Virus record (IMG/VR): IMGVR_UViG_3300007276_000057
Location: 1 to 57,248 of that record
Length of the DNA stretch: 57,248 bases
Source of the DNA: a virus
Direction: 5' to 3' (one strand)
Positions 23,182-32,151 of this stretch are shown piece by piece. The number at the start of each line of letters is the position of its first letter. Within the stretch, counting starts at the first letter, position 1. The position numbers were made by a program, and so were the translations under genes. The notes below the pieces were generated by a model. That model was not told the DNA's origin, ran no database searches, and saw only the letters and a program-made list of their open reading frames with translations.

Positions 23182-24114
23182 ATGACTACTAATTTGGGCT
23201 ATGCATGTATCAACGAAACACTAAAGAAGCAAAAGATCTCTTGCAATCGCGGTATGATCAAACGGACCTTCCAAGCTAAGGGTATCGCTTATGCTAGCGA
23301 ACTTGCTTTGGCTAATGTTACCGATCTCAAGAAGATTATCGAGTGGAACAATGCCAACGGTATTTCTGTCTATCGCATGACTTCTTGCTTGTTCCCTTGG
23401 TTCTCTGACTATGATATCTTTGATATGCCTGATATTGATGCTATTGTAGATGTTATGTCTGAAGCTGGTAAGATCGCCATGGATGCCGGTCAGCGGTTGT
23501 CCTTCCACCCCGGTCCCTTCAATTGTCTTGGATCACACAACGAGAAGGTTGTTCTCAAGACGATAGCAGAGCTTGATGCGCATGCTGCTCAAATGGATCT
23601 CATGGGTCTACCAGTATCACCACAAGCCAAGATTAATATTCATATCGGCGGTGCTTATGGCGAACACGACAAAGCTCTTGCTCGTTTCTGTGACAACTTC
23701 AAGCGACTCGCACCATCCACACAGGCTCGCCTGACTGTTGAGAACGACGACAGACAATCTATGTTTTCAACCAAGATGCTTTACGATGGAGTCAGCAAGC
23801 ACATCGGTATCCCTATTGTCTTTGATTCACATCACCATGATCTTGGCCCACAGGATCTTGACTATCATGATGCCTTTCATCTCGCCAGACAGACTTGGAT
23901 TGATCGCGGTATCAAACAACAATGTCACCACTCTAATTCACGCAAAGACTACGAAGATCCATCAGTCAAGGCCACGGCCCATTCAGACTGGTACTACACC
24001 CCCTTTGAAGCTTACGACAAAGATGTTGATGTCGTGCTTGAATGCAAGAAGAAAGAGTTGGCCCTCTTCAAGTACAGAGAAGATTTCCAAAAAAAACTCT
24101 TGACAGCAGCCTGA
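23182..24114 (+). CDS. uvdE: UV damage endonuclease (UvdE/UVDE family)
   Basis: 310 residues, normal for the family. It nicks DNA 5' of UV photoproducts. The N-terminus L-G-Y-A-C-I-N-E-T-L and Y-R-M-T-S-C-L-F-P-W near residue 63 are UVDE hallmarks; L-S-F-H-P-G-P-F near 105, I-N-I-H-I-G-G-A-Y-G near 150, L-T-V-E-N-D-D near 185 and F-D-S-H-H-H near 215 are the TIM-barrel metal ligands. AACGGAGGCTGTT precedes the ATG. Useful to a phage exposed to sunlight in surface water; its codon use looks more GC-rich than that of its neighbours, which may reflect transfer. Confidence 0.93.
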   Translation: MTTNLGYACINETLKKQKISCNRGMIKRTFQAKGIAYASELALANVTDLKKIIEWNNANGISVYRMTSCLFPWFSDYDIFDMPDIDAIVDVMSEAGKIAMDAGQRLSFHPGPFNCLGSHNEKVVLKTIAELDAHAAQMDLMGLPVSPQAKINIHIGGAYGEHDKALARFCDNFKRLAPSTQARLTVENDDRQSMFSTKMLYDGVSKHIGIPIVFDSHHHDLGPQDLDYHDAFHLARQTWIDRGIKQQCHHSNSRKDYEDPSVKATAHSDWYYTPFEAYDKDVDVVLECKKKELALFKYREDFQKKLLTAA

Positions 24115-24128
24115 TATTATGATACATT
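24100..24128 (+). promoter_or_regulatory. Promoter of the DnaE-like gene
   Basis: TTGACA at 24100-24105 and TACATT at 24123-24128, 17-bp spacer, partly within the uvdE end. Confidence 0.65.
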
Positions 24129-24149
24129 AATAACATTCATGGAGGGTAT

Positions 24150-27100
24150 ATGAATGATATAAAGTTTGTTGGATTGCATGCACATTCTGGTGTCGGTTCC
24201 CCATTTGATGGGTTCGGTAAGCCAAGTGAGCATATGGATTTTTGTTATGAGAATGGAGGCACCGCGATAGCACTAACTGATCATGGAAACATGAATGGTA
24301 TGGCGGGACAAGTTCTACATGCAAAGAAAATGATTAAACAAGGTAAAGACTTCAAGCCAATTTATGGTGTTGAGGCTTACTTTATCCCCGATGTTGCCGA
24401 ATGGAGAGAAATTTATGAACAACACAAAGCAGACAAAAAGAAAGCGAGACAACTCGATGACGGCCAATCAGGCACTACGATTGAAAACGAAGGCGAGACT
24501 AAATCTGGTGGTGGTAGCAACATCAATCGCACTCGCCACCTTGTTCTTTTAGCGATGAATCAGACCGGCTTAAATAATATATTTAAGTTGATCTCGGAGA
24601 GTTATACCGGTGAGTATTTCTACCGCAAACCTCGCATAGATTATAGCCTTTTAAAGAAGCATAACGAGGGTATAATTGCCCTTTCGGCTTGTCTAGGTGG
24701 TGTATATGCGGGTTGCTTTTGGACCAAGCGAGAAGAGGGAAGAGAGGCGATTCTGGAGTGTATGCGGGAAGTTACACAAGAAATGGTCTCTATCTTTGGT
24801 GACCGCTGGTATGGCGAGATCCAATGGAACAACATACCAGAACAACACGAACTAAACCAGTATGTTATCGAGGTCTGTAAGGAGTTTGATGTTAAGGTTG
24901 TTTCTACTGTTGATTCTCATTATCCCAATCCCGATGCTTGGCGAGACAGAGAGTTATATAAACGACTTGGTTGGCTTGGTAAAGGTAAGCCCGAATGGTT
25001 GGAAATGACTCTCCCCACATCAGCCGAAGAGATTGGCTATGAACTTTATCCAAAGAACGGAGACCAAGTATGGAATTCATACAAAGAGTATTCTAAATTA
25101 AATAAAGTTACATACGATGACGAATTTGTTATGGGAACTCTTGAGGAGACACACGACATAGCATTCAATCGTATTGAGAAGTTTTATCCTGACGATACTG
25201 TTCGCTTGCCTGACTTTGTTGTTCCCGCTGGATACACAGAGGACGAATACCTAAAGCGACTTACTTTTAAGGGACTATCCGATGCTCCCAACAAAGTTCA
25301 TAAAGATCAGCGATATGTTACTCGCTTGGAACACGAATTAAAGGTTATCGCAGATCGCGGTTTCTCAAAATACTTCTTAACTATGAAAGCAATTACGGAT
25401 AAAACAAATGAAATACAACTTTCTGGACCTGGTAGAGGAAGTGCTGCTGGTTCTCTTGTTGCATATTGTCTTGGTATCACTCAGGTTGACCCTATTCATT
25501 ATGGATTGTTATTCTCTCGTTTCCTCAGATCAGACGCGGAAGACTATCCTGATATTGATTACGACGTGTCTAATCCTATGGCTCTGAAAGAATCTCTTAT
25601 TGAAGAGTGGGGAGACAATGTTGTTGTTCCGATATCCAATTGGAATACATTACAACTTCGCTCTTTGATCAAAGACATATCAAAGTTCTATGATATTCCT
25701 TTCGCAGAGTCAAACCTTGTAACAAGTAAAATGTTATTTGAAGCAACTCCAATTGCAAAGAAAGCCCACGGAATCAAAGCCGGTGTTTATACTCCAACCT
25801 TTGAGGAGGTTATGGAGTACTCTGACACACTGCGAAACTTCCTGAAGAAGTATCCCGATGTTAAGACTCATGTTGAGGCTCTACATGGTGAATACCGCAG
25901 TTGTTCCCGTCATGCTGGTGGTGTTGTAATTGGAGAGGACTTAAACAAACACATGCCTTTAATTGCTTCCAAAGGAGTCAGACAGACTCCATGGTCTGAA
26001 GGGCAGAATGTTAGGCAACTTGAGCCTATGGGTTTCATTAAGTTTGATATCCTTGGTTTGTCTACTCTCCGAATGATTGAAGACTGTATCACAAAGATAC
26101 TACAGCGACACCATGGTGTTGAGAATCCATCATTTGATCAAGTTAAGGAGTTCTATGACCAGAAGTTACACCCAAGTGTTCTTGACTTGGACGACCAAGC
26201 AGTCTATAAGAATATCTTTCACAAAGGTCGTTGGGTTGGTATCTTTCAATTCACAGAGCAGGGAGCCCAGAGGTTCGCACTACAAGCCCAACCTCGCTCA
26301 ATCATTGACCTCTCAGCCATTACTTCAATCTATCGCCCCGGTCCTTTGTCGGCTGGTGTTGATAAGGATTATGTTGAAGCCAAGGAAGCACCGAACAGTG
26401 TTAGGTATCTAAACGAAGTAGTAAAAGAAGTCACCAAGGAAACACATGGCTTCTTAATCTTTCAAGAACAAATTGCCCTATTGGCTCACAAACTCGGCAA
26501 GAACCTAACCTTGGACGAAGGAAACCTTTTGAGGAAAGTACTTACCAAGAAAGGAACGGGCAAAGGTCATGAGGTCAAAGAGAAGATCAAAGAAAAATTC
26601 ATTGAAGGGTGCAGAGAAAAGGGAATCATTGACCACGATTCTTATGGACTTTGGCGAACTTTTGAGTACTTTAGTGGATATGGTTTCAATAAGTCTCATG
26701 CTGTGTCTTATAGTCTTATCTCTTATCAGTGTGCTTGGCTTAGTTATTATTATGCTACCGAGTGGATGGCTGCCTTTTTAGATAAAGAACCAGAGACAAG
26801 AAAAGAAAAAGCAATTAATCTTGCTAAACAGCATGGTTATAAAATTCGTCCTTTGGATATAAACACTTCAGAAATGACTTGGAAGATTATTGATGACGAA
26901 ACACTGGTCGCCCCTTTAACAACAATCAAAGGACTTGGCGAGAAAGCCATAGATCAGATACTTGCTAATCGCCCATTCAACGCAATTGAGGAGCTATTGT
27001 TCAATGATAATATCGTATACAGCAAACTTAACAAAAAGGCTTTGGATGTTCTGTGCCGAGGTGGCGCATTGGACAACCTTATTGATGATCGTTTTACCGG

Positions 27101-27575
27101 CTCCAAACATTTTTGGTATGCGACATGTGTTGATCGCCCCAGAACCAGAAAGAATCTCAGCAACCATATAGAGAAGTATAGAAGCGAAGGTAGTTTCTCT
27201 GAAGAAGAGCAGATTGAATTTATTGCTGACTTAACCGGTATATTTCCGATGTCCAAGGTCGTCAATGATGCGGTTCAATCACGATTGGACGAACTATATG
27301 TTCCACCTATATCTGAGTATGATTCTGATCTAATGGTTTGCTGGTGTGTTCCGAGAACAATAACAGTCAAGAAGAGTAAAAATAATAGAACTTATTATGT
27401 TATAGAGGTTGTTGATACGAACTCTGTTGTTACTAGAATTCGCTGTTGGAGTGTAAACCCAGCCAAGGACAAGATACACTTGAATCGTCCTTATATGATT
27501 AAGCCTCGATACGATGATAACTGGGGATTCAGCACCTATGGGCGAGTAAATAATTCTTGGATGTTATTGGACTAA
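24150..27575 (+). CDS. dnaE: DNA polymerase III alpha subunit (DnaE-type, family C)
   Basis: 1141 residues, close to bacterial DnaE length. The PHP domain opens with F-V-G-L-H-A-H-S-G-V-G-S and A-L-T-D-H-G-N-M. The palm has G-P-G-R-G-S-A-A-G-S-L near 430 and P-D-I-D-Y-D near 468 with the catalytic Asp pair, then F-D-I-L-G-L-S-T-L near 632 with the third Asp. The fingers (I-Y-R-P-G-P, G-F-N-K-S-H-A-V-S-Y) and a helix-hairpin-helix (I-K-G-L-G-E-K-A) follow. GGAGGG precedes the ATG. A family A polymerase also ends at the window's first bases, so this phage carries two replicative-type polymerases. No beta clamp or tau gene is seen here; host factors or other loci would be needed. Confidence 0.95.
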   Translation: MNDIKFVGLHAHSGVGSPFDGFGKPSEHMDFCYENGGTAIALTDHGNMNGMAGQVLHAKKMIKQGKDFKPIYGVEAYFIPDVAEWREIYEQHKADKKKARQLDDGQSGTTIENEGETKSGGGSNINRTRHLVLLAMNQTGLNNIFKLISESYTGEYFYRKPRIDYSLLKKHNEGIIALSACLGGVYAGCFWTKREEGREAILECMREVTQEMVSIFGDRWYGEIQWNNIPEQHELNQYVIEVCKEFDVKVVSTVDSHYPNPDAWRDRELYKRLGWLGKGKPEWLEMTLPTSAEEIGYELYPKNGDQVWNSYKEYSKLNKVTYDDEFVMGTLEETHDIAFNRIEKFYPDDTVRLPDFVVPAGYTEDEYLKRLTFKGLSDAPNKVHKDQRYVTRLEHELKVIADRGFSKYFLTMKAITDKTNEIQLSGPGRGSAAGSLVAYCLGITQVDPIHYGLLFSRFLRSDAEDYPDIDYDVSNPMALKESLIEEWGDNVVVPISNWNTLQLRSLIKDISKFYDIPFAESNLVTSKMLFEATPIAKKAHGIKAGVYTPTFEEVMEYSDTLRNFLKKYPDVKTHVEALHGEYRSCSRHAGGVVIGEDLNKHMPLIASKGVRQTPWSEGQNVRQLEPMGFIKFDILGLSTLRMIEDCITKILQRHHGVENPSFDQVKEFYDQKLHPSVLDLDDQAVYKNIFHKGRWVGIFQFTEQGAQRFALQAQPRSIIDLSAITSIYRPGPLSAGVDKDYVEAKEAPNSVRYLNEVVKEVTKETHGFLIFQEQIALLAHKLGKNLTLDEGNLLRKVLTKKGTGKGHEVKEKIKEKFIEGCREKGIIDHDSYGLWRTFEYFSGYGFNKSHAVSYSLISYQCAWLSYYYATEWMAAFLDKEPETRKEKAINLAKQHGYKIRPLDINTSEMTWKIIDDETLVAPLTTIKGLGEKAIDQILANRPFNAIEELLFNDNIVYSKLNKKALDVLCRGGALDNLIDDRFTGSKHFWYATCVDRPRTRKNLSNHIEKYRSEGSFSEEEQIEFIADLTGIFPMSKVVNDAVQSRLDELYVPPISEYDSDLMVCWCVPRTITVKKSKNNRTYYVIEVVDTNSVVTRIRCWSVNPAKDKIHLNRPYMIKPRYDDNWGFSTYGRVNNSWMLLD

Positions 27576-27580
27576 AGTCC

Positions 27581-27609
27581 TTGACAACTTTAGTTTTATG
27601 TGTTATAAT
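27581..27609 (+). promoter_or_regulatory. Promoter before the DUF262-like gene
   Basis: TTGACA at 27581-27586 and TATAAT at 27604-27609, 17-bp spacer, with a leader of about 60 bases. Confidence 0.85.
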
Positions 27610-27677
27610 ATAAATGCGTTGAAAGAAATAGATTATACATTTTAATTGGCGCGTCATTTATACAATAGGAGAAAAAA

Positions 27678-28889
27678 ATGGCTATTAATTTAAAAAACTA
27701 CACACTTAGGCAAGCAAATATTACTATCTTTAACAAATGCAAATCCCTTCCTTCTCTTCAGAGAAGAGCCGCGTTCGGTCGTTTGGATAAGGTAAAATTT
27801 ATTCGATCTCTAATTGAGAAGAACGTTAGAACTGCGATCGTTGTCGCAGATGTGCAAAAGTGTCTTGAACACGCAAGATCTCTTGAGAACCCATGTCAAA
27901 ACTCAATAGAAGTTTTTGAAAGGCTCTTGGGCGAAAACAAGCTCTACTTATCTGTAGACGGCCAGAACCGTACACTCTCTCTAGAAGAGTTTTATACAAA
28001 CACTTGGGGAGTCTGGAAAGCGACCTACAACCCCGGTGCTGGTGGCGAGAAGGTTAAGATAGAAACCGAGACTGTTTACAGTCAATTGCCGACTGATGTG
28101 AAGGCATACCTTGATCATAGCAATTGTGTATCAATCGACATTATTGAGGACCAAACTATAGACCAAATACACAATACCTATTTGGCTTTGAACTCTGGTG
28201 TTGAGCACAATTTGATGGAGAGGATTAATGCATCTACGATGCAAGCATCTCAGGTCGTTAGAGACTTGTCCTCTAAGGGCAAAAATATGTGGCCAGCAGT
28301 ATCTAAATTACAATACCGTAGGATGGAAGACATAAAATATGTCGCTCAAGCCATCTTGATGTGTATTGGCGATAATGTTGGCTCAAACGATGCAAAACCT
28401 ACTCAAATTGTGACTTTGTACGAACAAAGTGGCCAACCAATTGATGAGGGAACAATCAAGCTGATGGGGGATATCTTTTATGATATGAACCTCGGTATAG
28501 GTTCTAATTATACTGTTGGAAAGGTTAAAATGAGTCTTGCACAGTGGTGGGGTATTTTTATGTCTATGCACCACATCTACACTCAGAAACAACCCATTTG
28601 GGTTGATCGCTCTAAGTTTGTTGATGAAATAAAGCGCATTGTCACTCAAGAGGTGGATGCAGCCCAGGCTAAAAGAGGTAGGGATATCACTGCGTATCAC
28701 AAGAACCCTACGCTGGTTAAACCATCCAAGTCCCAGTATTTTGACGGATGGATTAGTGCTTTTCACTTGGGCCCCAATCGCCAAAAGGCATATGATAAGC
28801 TCAAAGAGCACGTCGATGATATTCTGAACAATAGACCAGACATTGTATTTTTTAGGTCTGAAGAACAGGATATAGAAGACGCCGCTTAG
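27678..28889 (+). CDS. DUF262-like (ParB/GmrSD-N-type) protein
   Basis: 403 residues. L-P-S-L-Q-R-R-A-A-F near 25 and K-F-I-R-S-L-I-E-K-N-V-R-T-A-I-V-V near 40, then Y-L-S-V-D-G-Q-N-R-T-L-S-L-E-E-F near 95, match the DUF262 fold, whose DGQQR motif hydrolyses nucleotides in GmrSD-type restriction systems. The second half is helical. DUF262 proteins occur as restriction or defence components, and this gene lies directly upstream of a methyltransferase and nuclease-like pair. A strong terminator separates them, so shared function is inference. AGGAG precedes the ATG. Confidence 0.7.
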   Translation: MAINLKNYTLRQANITIFNKCKSLPSLQRRAAFGRLDKVKFIRSLIEKNVRTAIVVADVQKCLEHARSLENPCQNSIEVFERLLGENKLYLSVDGQNRTLSLEEFYTNTWGVWKATYNPGAGGEKVKIETETVYSQLPTDVKAYLDHSNCVSIDIIEDQTIDQIHNTYLALNSGVEHNLMERINASTMQASQVVRDLSSKGKNMWPAVSKLQYRRMEDIKYVAQAILMCIGDNVGSNDAKPTQIVTLYEQSGQPIDEGTIKLMGDIFYDMNLGIGSNYTVGKVKMSLAQWWGIFMSMHHIYTQKQPIWVDRSKFVDEIKRIVTQEVDAAQAKRGRDITAYHKNPTLVKPSKSQYFDGWISAFHLGPNRQKAYDKLKEHVDDILNNRPDIVFFRSEEQDIEDAA

Positions 28890-28910
28890 ACAGTGTTTTT
28901 GAATTACACC

Positions 28911-28934
28911 CCCCGTTTATTCGGGGGTTTTTTC
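28911..28934 (+). terminator. Rho-independent terminator
   Basis: CCCCCG-TTTATT-CGGGGG followed by TTTTTT; the next promoter starts at once. Confidence 0.92.
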
Positions 28935-28935
28935 T

Positions 28936-28964
28936 TGACATTCATGTAAAAGCGTGATATAAAA
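28936..28964 (+). promoter_or_regulatory. Promoter of the methyltransferase operon
   Basis: TTGACA at 28936-28941 and TATAAA at 28959-28964, 17-bp spacer; CTGGAGGGTAAT precedes the ATG at 28983. Confidence 0.8.
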
Positions 28965-28982
28965 CATATACTGGAGGGTAAT

Positions 28983-29954
28983 ATGAATACTATTAAATGT
29001 GGTGACTCAAGAGAGTTGCTTAAGACTGTTGCTGATGAATCTGTTCAAAGTATCTACTTTGATCCACCATTCAATTCAAAGAGAAATTACTATCTAACAC
29101 CGGACAACAAGCTTGGCTTTAAAGATAAGTTTGATTCTGATGATGATTACATTTCTTTGATTGAACCAATGTTAATTGAAATGAAAAGAGCCTTGAAAAA
29201 AGATGGCTCTCTGTTCTTTCATATCTCAGCCGACCAGATGTTTATTCCACATCTTCTTTGCAATAAGCATTTCAAAAAGGTTCAGCCAATTTTTTGGAAG
29301 AGATCAAGATCAAAGAACAATGTCAAATCAAAGCTTGGTGCTTGTACGGATGTTATATTCTGGTGCTCCAAGGTTGCGAAGCCAAAGTTTAATATGGTCT
29401 ACCAACCACTCGATGAATACTATTCTGAGAACTCATATAAAAATAAAGATGAACGCGGCTTTTATGCTCTTGGGCATATTGTATATACGAAGACGCAGAG
29501 AACTAAGAAACCAGAAAGGCTATATTCTATAGAACATAATGGCGTCACCTATGCTCCTGAGAATGGGTGGAGAATGTCGGAAGAAGATTTGAGAGGAATG
29601 ATTGCTGATAATAGAATACACTTTCCACAGAAAGCTAGTGCTAATCCCTATAAGAAGATATACAAGCACGAATCTCTCGGCAAGCCCAGCACCGATGTTT
29701 GGGATGATATTCATTCCATTGCTATGGGCTCAGAGGCGCGTGTATATCCAACACAAAAGCCTTTGGCGTTGCTCGATAGAATTATCAAGATGTCTTCTGA
29801 TGAGGGAGATATTGTTCTTGACCCTGTTGCTGGCTCCGGTACAACTGGCGTTGCAGCAAAAAAATTAAAAAGATCCTTTATTTTATTTGACATGAACCCA
29901 GAAGCGGTTATATTATGTAAGGAAAGAACACAGGAGGTTTCCAATGGCTTTTAA
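28983..29954 (+). CDS. DNA adenine-N6 methyltransferase, beta class
   Basis: 323 residues. It transfers a methyl group from AdoMet to adenine in DNA. The catalytic motif F-D-P-P-F-N near residue 25 comes before the AdoMet-binding motif V-L-D-P-V-A-G-S-G-T-T-G near 279, the beta-class order; Y-P-T-Q-K-P near 258 is the conserved substrate-side motif. The target-recognition part lies between (about 90-240). DPPF rather than SPPY favours adenine. Its end overlaps the nuclease-like gene by 11 nt. Could protect the phage genome or pair with a restriction enzyme. Confidence 0.92.
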   Translation: MNTIKCGDSRELLKTVADESVQSIYFDPPFNSKRNYYLTPDNKLGFKDKFDSDDDYISLIEPMLIEMKRALKKDGSLFFHISADQMFIPHLLCNKHFKKVQPIFWKRSRSKNNVKSKLGACTDVIFWCSKVAKPKFNMVYQPLDEYYSENSYKNKDERGFYALGHIVYTKTQRTKKPERLYSIEHNGVTYAPENGWRMSEEDLRGMIADNRIHFPQKASANPYKKIYKHESLGKPSTDVWDDIHSIAMGSEARVYPTQKPLALLDRIIKMSSDEGDIVLDPVAGSGTTGVAAKKLKRSFILFDMNPEAVILCKERTQEVSNGF

Positions 29955-30801
29955 AAACGACGGTAGCACACATGAGAGCGGAGTTAAGGCTGAACATAAT
30001 TTTATTGGTAGAATCTTTGATGCCGAACATGAACAGTTTCTCTCACATGGAGAAGATTTATTCCCAGATTTATTAGGCAAATCTTGTATTGTTGAGCACA
30101 AAGGTGGTCCAAATAACAAGGCAGACTGTATTATTAAAGATGCCGATGGAAATAAAGTTAAAAATGTTTCAAACAAAAAGAAGGAAAAAGTACCTGTGGG
30201 TTCGTGGGACTGGGCCAATTCAAGTTCAATTGTTACAGAAAACCCTGAGTGGTTCGCAGATGCTTTAAGTGCTGCTGAAACCCATAGGAAGTCGGTTGAG
30301 AGTAATATAGGAGTCGCCCGGAGAGAAATTGATAATAACAAATCAAAAGCAAAAACGGAAGTCAATAAAGCTTGTAATAAAAATTTGAGAGAAATGACAT
30401 CGGATAGAATAAAACATGTTCTTCGAGAAACTGTTATTAATAAAAATCAGGACATAACTGTAGTTGTTTCCGATCTTGAGAACTCTGTTGATAGTTCATG
30501 GTCGTTTATGGAACATCCTTTACTTGATGTGATCGATACCCACACAGCAACTCTTGAAGGTAAATTTTTAAACAATGACAATATAACATCTGCGCGAATC
30601 GTATTTGCGAAAGGCGATGAACGAAGAGATGAGGGTTTAAGGATGCGAATAACCACAAACAACGGCTTTGGTGCTCTTGTGGGTGACCCCAAATCTACCA
30701 ACAAGGATAGCCAAATTGTCGTGAAGATTCAACAAGACAAGTGCGATAAATTACTTGAAAGAGTTCAAAAGAAAGGCAAGTTAATAGCCAAATCATTTTA
30801 A
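29944..30801 (+). CDS. Candidate restriction endonuclease partner of the methyltransferase
   Basis: 285 residues, GAGGTTTCC before the ATG. The segment E-H-K-G-G-P-N-N-K-A-D-C-I-I-K near residue 50, then G-N-K-V-K-N-V-S-N-K-K-K near 70, fits the pattern D-x(n)-S/E-x-K of PD-(D/E)xK nucleases, where A-D-C-I-I supplies the Asp strand and V-S-N-K-K the Lys strand. It is overlapped with the methyltransferase, as R-M partners often are. Sequence similarity is otherwise not recognised; it could instead be a nuclease that degrades host DNA. Function is inference. Confidence 0.5.
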   Translation: MAFKNDGSTHESGVKAEHNFIGRIFDAEHEQFLSHGEDLFPDLLGKSCIVEHKGGPNNKADCIIKDADGNKVKNVSNKKKEKVPVGSWDWANSSSIVTENPEWFADALSAAETHRKSVESNIGVARREIDNNKSKAKTEVNKACNKNLREMTSDRIKHVLRETVINKNQDITVVVSDLENSVDSSWSFMEHPLLDVIDTHTATLEGKFLNNDNITSARIVFAKGDERRDEGLRMRITTNNGFGALVGDPKSTNKDSQIVVKIQQDKCDKLLERVQKKGKLIAKSF

Positions 30802-30811
30802 GGAAAATACA

Positions 30812-31246
30812 ATGAAAATAAATATTAAAAAATTACACCCAAATGCTGTTGTTCCAAAGTATGCTAAAGCTGGCGATGCTGGTATGGACTTGTATGCTAC
30901 AGAACAGGGCGAAGCAGATAAGTATGGTAATATGGTTTATAAAACCGGACTGGCTATGGAAATCCCTGACGGACATGTCGGTTTAATTTATCCGCGTTCA
31001 TCAGTATCAAAGACTCCGCACATGTTAAGAAATCATGTCGGCGTTATTGACTCTGGGTATCGCGGCGAGATTATGCTAAAGTTTGGCTGGTATGAGACAA
31101 GCGATACACAAACCCCAGTCTATGAAGCAGGTGATCGTATAGGGCAGCTTATTGTTATGCCTCACCCAAAAGTTCAATTCAACGAAGTAGAGGAGCTTTC
31201 TGATACTGATCGTGGTGCCGGTGGGTTCGGGAGTACCGGATCATGA
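30812..31246 (+). CDS. dut: dUTP diphosphatase
   Basis: 144 residues, the trimeric dUTPase length. It hydrolyses dUTP to dUMP, the ThyX substrate. Motifs in order: A-G-D-A-G-M-D-L near residue 21, P-R-S-S-V-S near 65, G-V-I-D-S-G-Y-R-G-E near 81, G-D-R-I-G-Q-L near 107 and the C-terminal arm R-G-A-G-G-F-G-S-T-G that closes over the active site. AAGGAAAATACA precedes the ATG; the stop overlaps the next gene (ATGA). Confidence 0.96.
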   Translation: MKINIKKLHPNAVVPKYAKAGDAGMDLYATEQGEADKYGNMVYKTGLAMEIPDGHVGLIYPRSSVSKTPHMLRNHVGVIDSGYRGEIMLKFGWYETSDTQTPVYEAGDRIGQLIVMPHPKVQFNEVEELSDTDRGAGGFGSTGS

Positions 31247-31521
31247 ACCGAGCCGAACGAAGAGCAAGAGAGCGAGCCCTAAAGAAAGCAGGGAAGAAAG
31301 GAACAGAAATGGAGCAAAAACTTGGTTTATTTGATAAAATACCAAAAAACTGCTTGACATGTCATAAGGACTTTGATAAGTTAAATAAAGAGATGGTAAT
31401 GAGTTGGAATGTTATCGTCCGAGAGGCAGAAGGAGTAGTCAGGCTTTATTGTCCTGATTGCTGGAACAAAGCAACCGAATTCGCAAAAGAAATGCGAGAC
31501 CTTGGAGACAAAAATGATTAG
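31243..31521 (+). CDS. Small zinc-ribbon protein
   Basis: 92 residues. The basic start M-N-R-A-E-R-R-A-R-E-R-A-L-K-K is followed by C-L-T-C near residue 37 and Y-C-P-D-C-W near 71, two C-x2-C knuckles of a treble-clef or zinc ribbon. I recall similar small proteins in T4-like cyanophages, function unknown. It overlaps the lipoprotein gene by 8 nt. Confidence 0.72.
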   Translation: MNRAERRARERALKKAGKKGTEMEQKLGLFDKIPKNCLTCHKDFDKLNKEMVMSWNVIVREAEGVVRLYCPDCWNKATEFAKEMRDLGDKND

Positions 31522-31846
31522 TTTATTATTAACAGCATGTCTAGCAGCAGCCAGCACTGGTGGTCGCACTATGTTTCAATCACAGGCAAAACTACCTAAT
31601 GCTACATTTCAATACCGTTGTGTTGAAGACACGACAATGAATTGGACTTTTGTTTTTGTTCGTGCTCAAGGCTGTGCTCTCAAGGGCTCTAATATAACTG
31701 TTACCACTATGTTTGAGTCTGATAAGTCTTATCACTTACATGAAGTAGCGACTTGCGAATACGGAACAAAGTTGTTTCTGGGCAAGACACCGTGCAAAGA
31801 TATAACTGATGTAGCCTTAAACAATGTTCTCGGAGAAAACAAATGA
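31514..31846 (+). CDS. Small lipoprotein
   Basis: 110 residues from the ATG at 31514. M-I-S-L-L-L-T-A-C-L is an ultra-short signal with a lipobox Cys at residue 9. The mature part has several Cys (R-C-V-E, G-C-A-L, T-C-E-Y, P-C-K-D) that could form disulfides in the periplasm. Overlapped with the preceding zinc-ribbon gene and, by ATGA, with a second lipoprotein. Function unknown. Confidence 0.72.
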   Translation: MISLLLTACLAAASTGGRTMFQSQAKLPNATFQYRCVEDTTMNWTFVFVRAQGCALKGSNITVTTMFESDKSYHLHEVATCEYGTKLFLGKTPCKDITDVALNNVLGENK

Positions 31847-32151
31847 AAATATTTCTATTACTTCTCGCTGCTTGTGGCGATGCCGTCTCAGATTATCCTC
31901 TTCCACAAGAACTTTATGAATGGGATTGTCGAGACTTTGAGGATTTTACAGAAGTTAAGGTAGCAACAGAGACCTGTGATGAGCAAGTTAAATTTATTAT
32001 TGCTGAACTTCACTTGGACGATGGAAGTGTACAAAAAACAAATTTAAAGAAACCAGCAGTTGTTGATTGTTATTGGGAGGAAAGTTTTTTGCTGACTGAT
32101 GAGATTTGTATGAATGTTGAAGGTGTTGCTCTCACTGCTTGGGCTGAATAA
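31843..32151 (+). CDS. Small lipoprotein
   Basis: 102 residues. M-K-I-F-L-L-L-L-A-A-C-G-D is a short signal with a lipobox Cys at residue 11. The mature part carries spaced Cys (D-C-R-D, T-C-D-E, D-C-Y-W, I-C-M-N), parallel to the previous lipoprotein, so the two may be diverged duplicates. The stop overlaps the next gene (TAATG). Confidence 0.72.
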   Translation: MKIFLLLLAACGDAVSDYPLPQELYEWDCRDFEDFTEVKVATETCDEQVKFIIAELHLDDGSVQKTNLKKPAVVDCYWEESFLLTDEICMNVEGVALTAWAE

